Below are positions 62,566 to 64,000 of a stretch of 64,000 bases of DNA, piece by piece. A program made the translations under genes and the position numbers. Below the pieces are notes generated by a model. That model saw only the letters and a program-made list of their open reading frames with translations, did no database searches and had not been told where the DNA came from. Numbering within the stretch: the stretch's first letter is position 1; each line of letters opens with the position of its first letter. The DNA is from Aquisalinus flavus (GTDB lineage Bacteria; Pseudomonadota; Alphaproteobacteria; Caulobacterales; Parvularculaceae): the NCBI RefSeq assembly GCF_022559625.1, contig NZ_CP042288.1:2490155-2554154 (forward strand). The letters run 5' to 3'.

Positions 62566-63579
62566 ATGGAACTTCCCTCGCCCCGCCCGATCGCCGAACG
62601 CACAGACGTCACGGCCGAGATATTCCAGACCGAAATCCTCCCCGCCGGCGAGCCCGTGGTCATGCGTGGCCTCGTCACCGGCTGGCCGGTGGTCGAGGCA
62701 GGGCGCTCCTCGGGCCGCGAGGTCCTCGACTATATCCGGAATTTCGACCAGGGTGCCGCGGTCAGCACTGCCACAGGTCCGCCGTCGCTGAAAGGGCGGC
62801 TGTTCTACAATGAGGACATGAGCGGCCTCAATTTCCGGATGGAGCAGATCCCGATTGCATCGTCGCTCGACTATCTGATCGACCATGAGAATGACAGACG
62901 GCCGCTGGCCTATGCCATCCAGTCGGTGCCGATGCATGACTATCTGCCCGGGTTCGCGGAGAGAAATCCGATGCCACTTCTCGACAGCGCGATCAGCCCG
63001 CGCCTCTGGCTCGGCAATTCCGTGACCATCGCCGCCCATCAGGACCCGTCGGAGAACATCGCCTGCGTTGCGGCAGGCCGGCGCCTCTTCACCCTGTTCC
63101 CGCCGGAACAGGTCGCCAATCTTTACATCGGACAGTTCGAGATGACCCCGGCAGGCGTGCCGATCAGCCTGGTCGATTTCGACGCTCCCGACCTCGAGCG
63201 GTTCCCGCGCTTTACCCGGGCGATGGAGGCGGCACGATCGGCCGAACTGGCGCCCGGCGACGCCATCTTCATCCCCTATCTCTGGTGGCACCATGTGCGC
63301 TCGCTGGAAAAGATCAACATGCTCATCAATTACTGGTGGAAGCCCGGCAATGACGGGCGCGGCCAGCCGCGCGATGCCCTCTTGCACGCCATGCTCACCG
63401 TGAAGGCCCTGCCACCGGTCCACCGGGCCGCGTGGAAAACCCTGTTCGACCATTATGTCTTTCACGAACAAGGTGACCCTGCGGCGCATATACCCGAGGA
63501 ACGGCGCGGCATTCTCGGCCCGCTCGATGGCGAGAAGATCCGGGAGATCAGGGTCGCCATATCGAATATCCTCCGGTAA
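62566..63579 (+). CDS. Cupin-like (JmjC/cupin_8) Fe(II) oxygenase-type protein
   Basis: 337 residues. Cupin_8 fold with candidate iron ligands His158 and Asp160 (AAHQDPSENIAC) and His242/243 (YLWWHHVRSL). GRRLFTLFPPEQ is typical of the family. Proteins of this type usually hydroxylate proteins or small molecules; homologues regularly sit next to TonB receptor/halogenase loci. Start MELPSPRPIAE chosen at the family N-terminus; the frame is open to 62413 and the ribosome-binding site is weak. Divergent from the receptor. Confidence 0.86.
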   Translation: MELPSPRPIAERTDVTAEIFQTEILPAGEPVVMRGLVTGWPVVEAGRSSGREVLDYIRNFDQGAAVSTATGPPSLKGRLFYNEDMSGLNFRMEQIPIASSLDYLIDHENDRRPLAYAIQSVPMHDYLPGFAERNPMPLLDSAISPRLWLGNSVTIAAHQDPSENIACVAAGRRLFTLFPPEQVANLYIGQFEMTPAGVPISLVDFDAPDLERFPRFTRAMEAARSAELAPGDAIFIPYLWWHHVRSLEKINMLINYWWKPGNDGRGQPRDALLHAMLTVKALPPVHRAAWKTLFDHYVFHEQGDPAAHIPEERRGILGPLDGEKIREIRVAISNILR

Positions 63580-63675
63580 TCCCGGCGGGCCGGCCCGGCG
63601 CTAACCTTTGTGCTGACAGGCGCCCCCATCTCCCATAGAGTCATATCAGAGGGTAACGGCAAGAAGGGGACATCC

Positions 63676-64000
63676 ATGAACCACACCCACCTGATCCAGA
63701 CATTGATGGGCGCCGCCACCGGCTGCGCCCTGCTCACGGCCTGCACCAGCGAGAAAGTCGCGTCTGCCGGTGAGCAAACGGCACCGGAAGCGGAAACCCG
63801 CACCGTCGAGACCTATGCGGCAGCCGCCTTTTTCGAGACGACCAGCTTCGGCATGGCCAGTTCCGCAGGCTACGCCTTCTCGCCGGATGATGACGCCATC
63901 CTCGTCCATTCCGACGAGACCGGCATCTTCAACGCCTATTCCCTGCCGGTCGATGGCAGCGAGCCGGCGACGCTGACGCAGTCAGGCACCGATTCAACCT
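63676..64000 (+). CDS. TolB/prolyl oligopeptidase-like lipoprotein, 5' part (runs off window)
   Basis: At least 108 residues, open to the window edge. Lipoprotein leader MNHTHLIQTLMGAATGCALLTAC with lipobox Cys, then FFETTSFGMASSAGYAFSPDDDAILVHSDETGIFNAYSLPVDG, a first beta-propeller blade as in S9 peptidases or TolB proteins. AAGAAGGGG lies upstream. It cannot be told from the fragment whether a peptidase domain follows. Confidence 0.75.
   Translation, partial: MNHTHLIQTLMGAATGCALLTACTSEKVASAGEQTAPEAETRTVETYAAAAFFETTSFGMASSAGYAFSPDDDAILVHSDETGIFNAYSLPVDGSEPATLTQSGTDST

Overview
The window is a high-GC chromosomal segment from a Gram-negative alphaproteobacterium. The evidence is the gene order hpf-rpoN-lptB-lptA-lptC-rnd, a ribosomal protein L21 with a fused helix-hairpin-helix tail next to L27 and ObgE, a complex-I NDUFA9-type protein, a DUF5117/DUF5118 metalloprotease, and a very large TonB-dependent receptor beside flavin halogenase-like genes. 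This mix fits the Caulobacterales/Hyphomonadales/Parvularculales/Sphingomonadales range. Genus cannot be read from the sequence.

Layout. (1) 1-5328: envelope and stress housekeeping block on the minus strand (ribosome hibernation factor, sigma-54, LPS transport LptB/A/C, RNase D-like exonuclease). (2) About 5569-13525: an integrated element at the 3' end of tRNA-Leu(CAG). It carries a P4-type integrase, an AlpA-like regulator, an HTH/zinc-ribbon protein coupled to a second tyrosine recombinase, and a complete type III restriction-modification pair. Tandem 12-mer repeats sit inside both ends and look like integrase arm sites. (3) 13778-21150: core genes (NDUFA9-like, obgE, GNAT, rpmA, rplU, metalloprotease) and tRNA-Ser(CGA) with a 5' partial copy in front. 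(4) 21242-31174: mixed accessory genes: CPA2 antiporter with a coupled HTH protein, UspA, a PA2778/PA2779-like pair, an esterase, Sel1-type secreted proteins, and an aldo/keto reductase divergent from a TetR regulator with a clear operator-like palindrome. (5) 31264-38998: a giant autotransporter, DUF72 and an orphan PP-loop ATPase.

(6) 39077-53493: two convergent operons plus a divergent ThuA gene. Together they hold three GMC flavoprotein dehydrogenases, three gluconate-2-dehydrogenase-subunit-3-type Tat subunits, two TIM-barrel isomerase/epimerase-like proteins (one cytosolic, one Tat/lipoprotein), a Gfo/Idh/MocA oxidoreductase, an MFS carrier, a TolB-like lipoprotein and a ThuA lipoprotein. 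The best reading is periplasmic oxidation of a sugar or glycoside (probably to a 3-keto form), cleavage or isomerisation, uptake and cytosolic reduction. The substrate is unknown. (7) 53555-64000: an outer-membrane uptake locus: a 1241-residue TonB-dependent receptor, three flavin halogenase-family proteins in a row, a divergent cupin/JmjC-like protein, and the start of a TolB/prolyl-oligopeptidase-like lipoprotein. The middle halogenase paralogue has lost the residues that define the family at every signature position.

Most promising for novelty: the halogenase / pseudo-halogenase / halogenase operon behind the TonB receptor, the paired GMC/TIM-barrel operons, and the HTH-zinc-ribbon/recombinase module tied to the type III R-M system.
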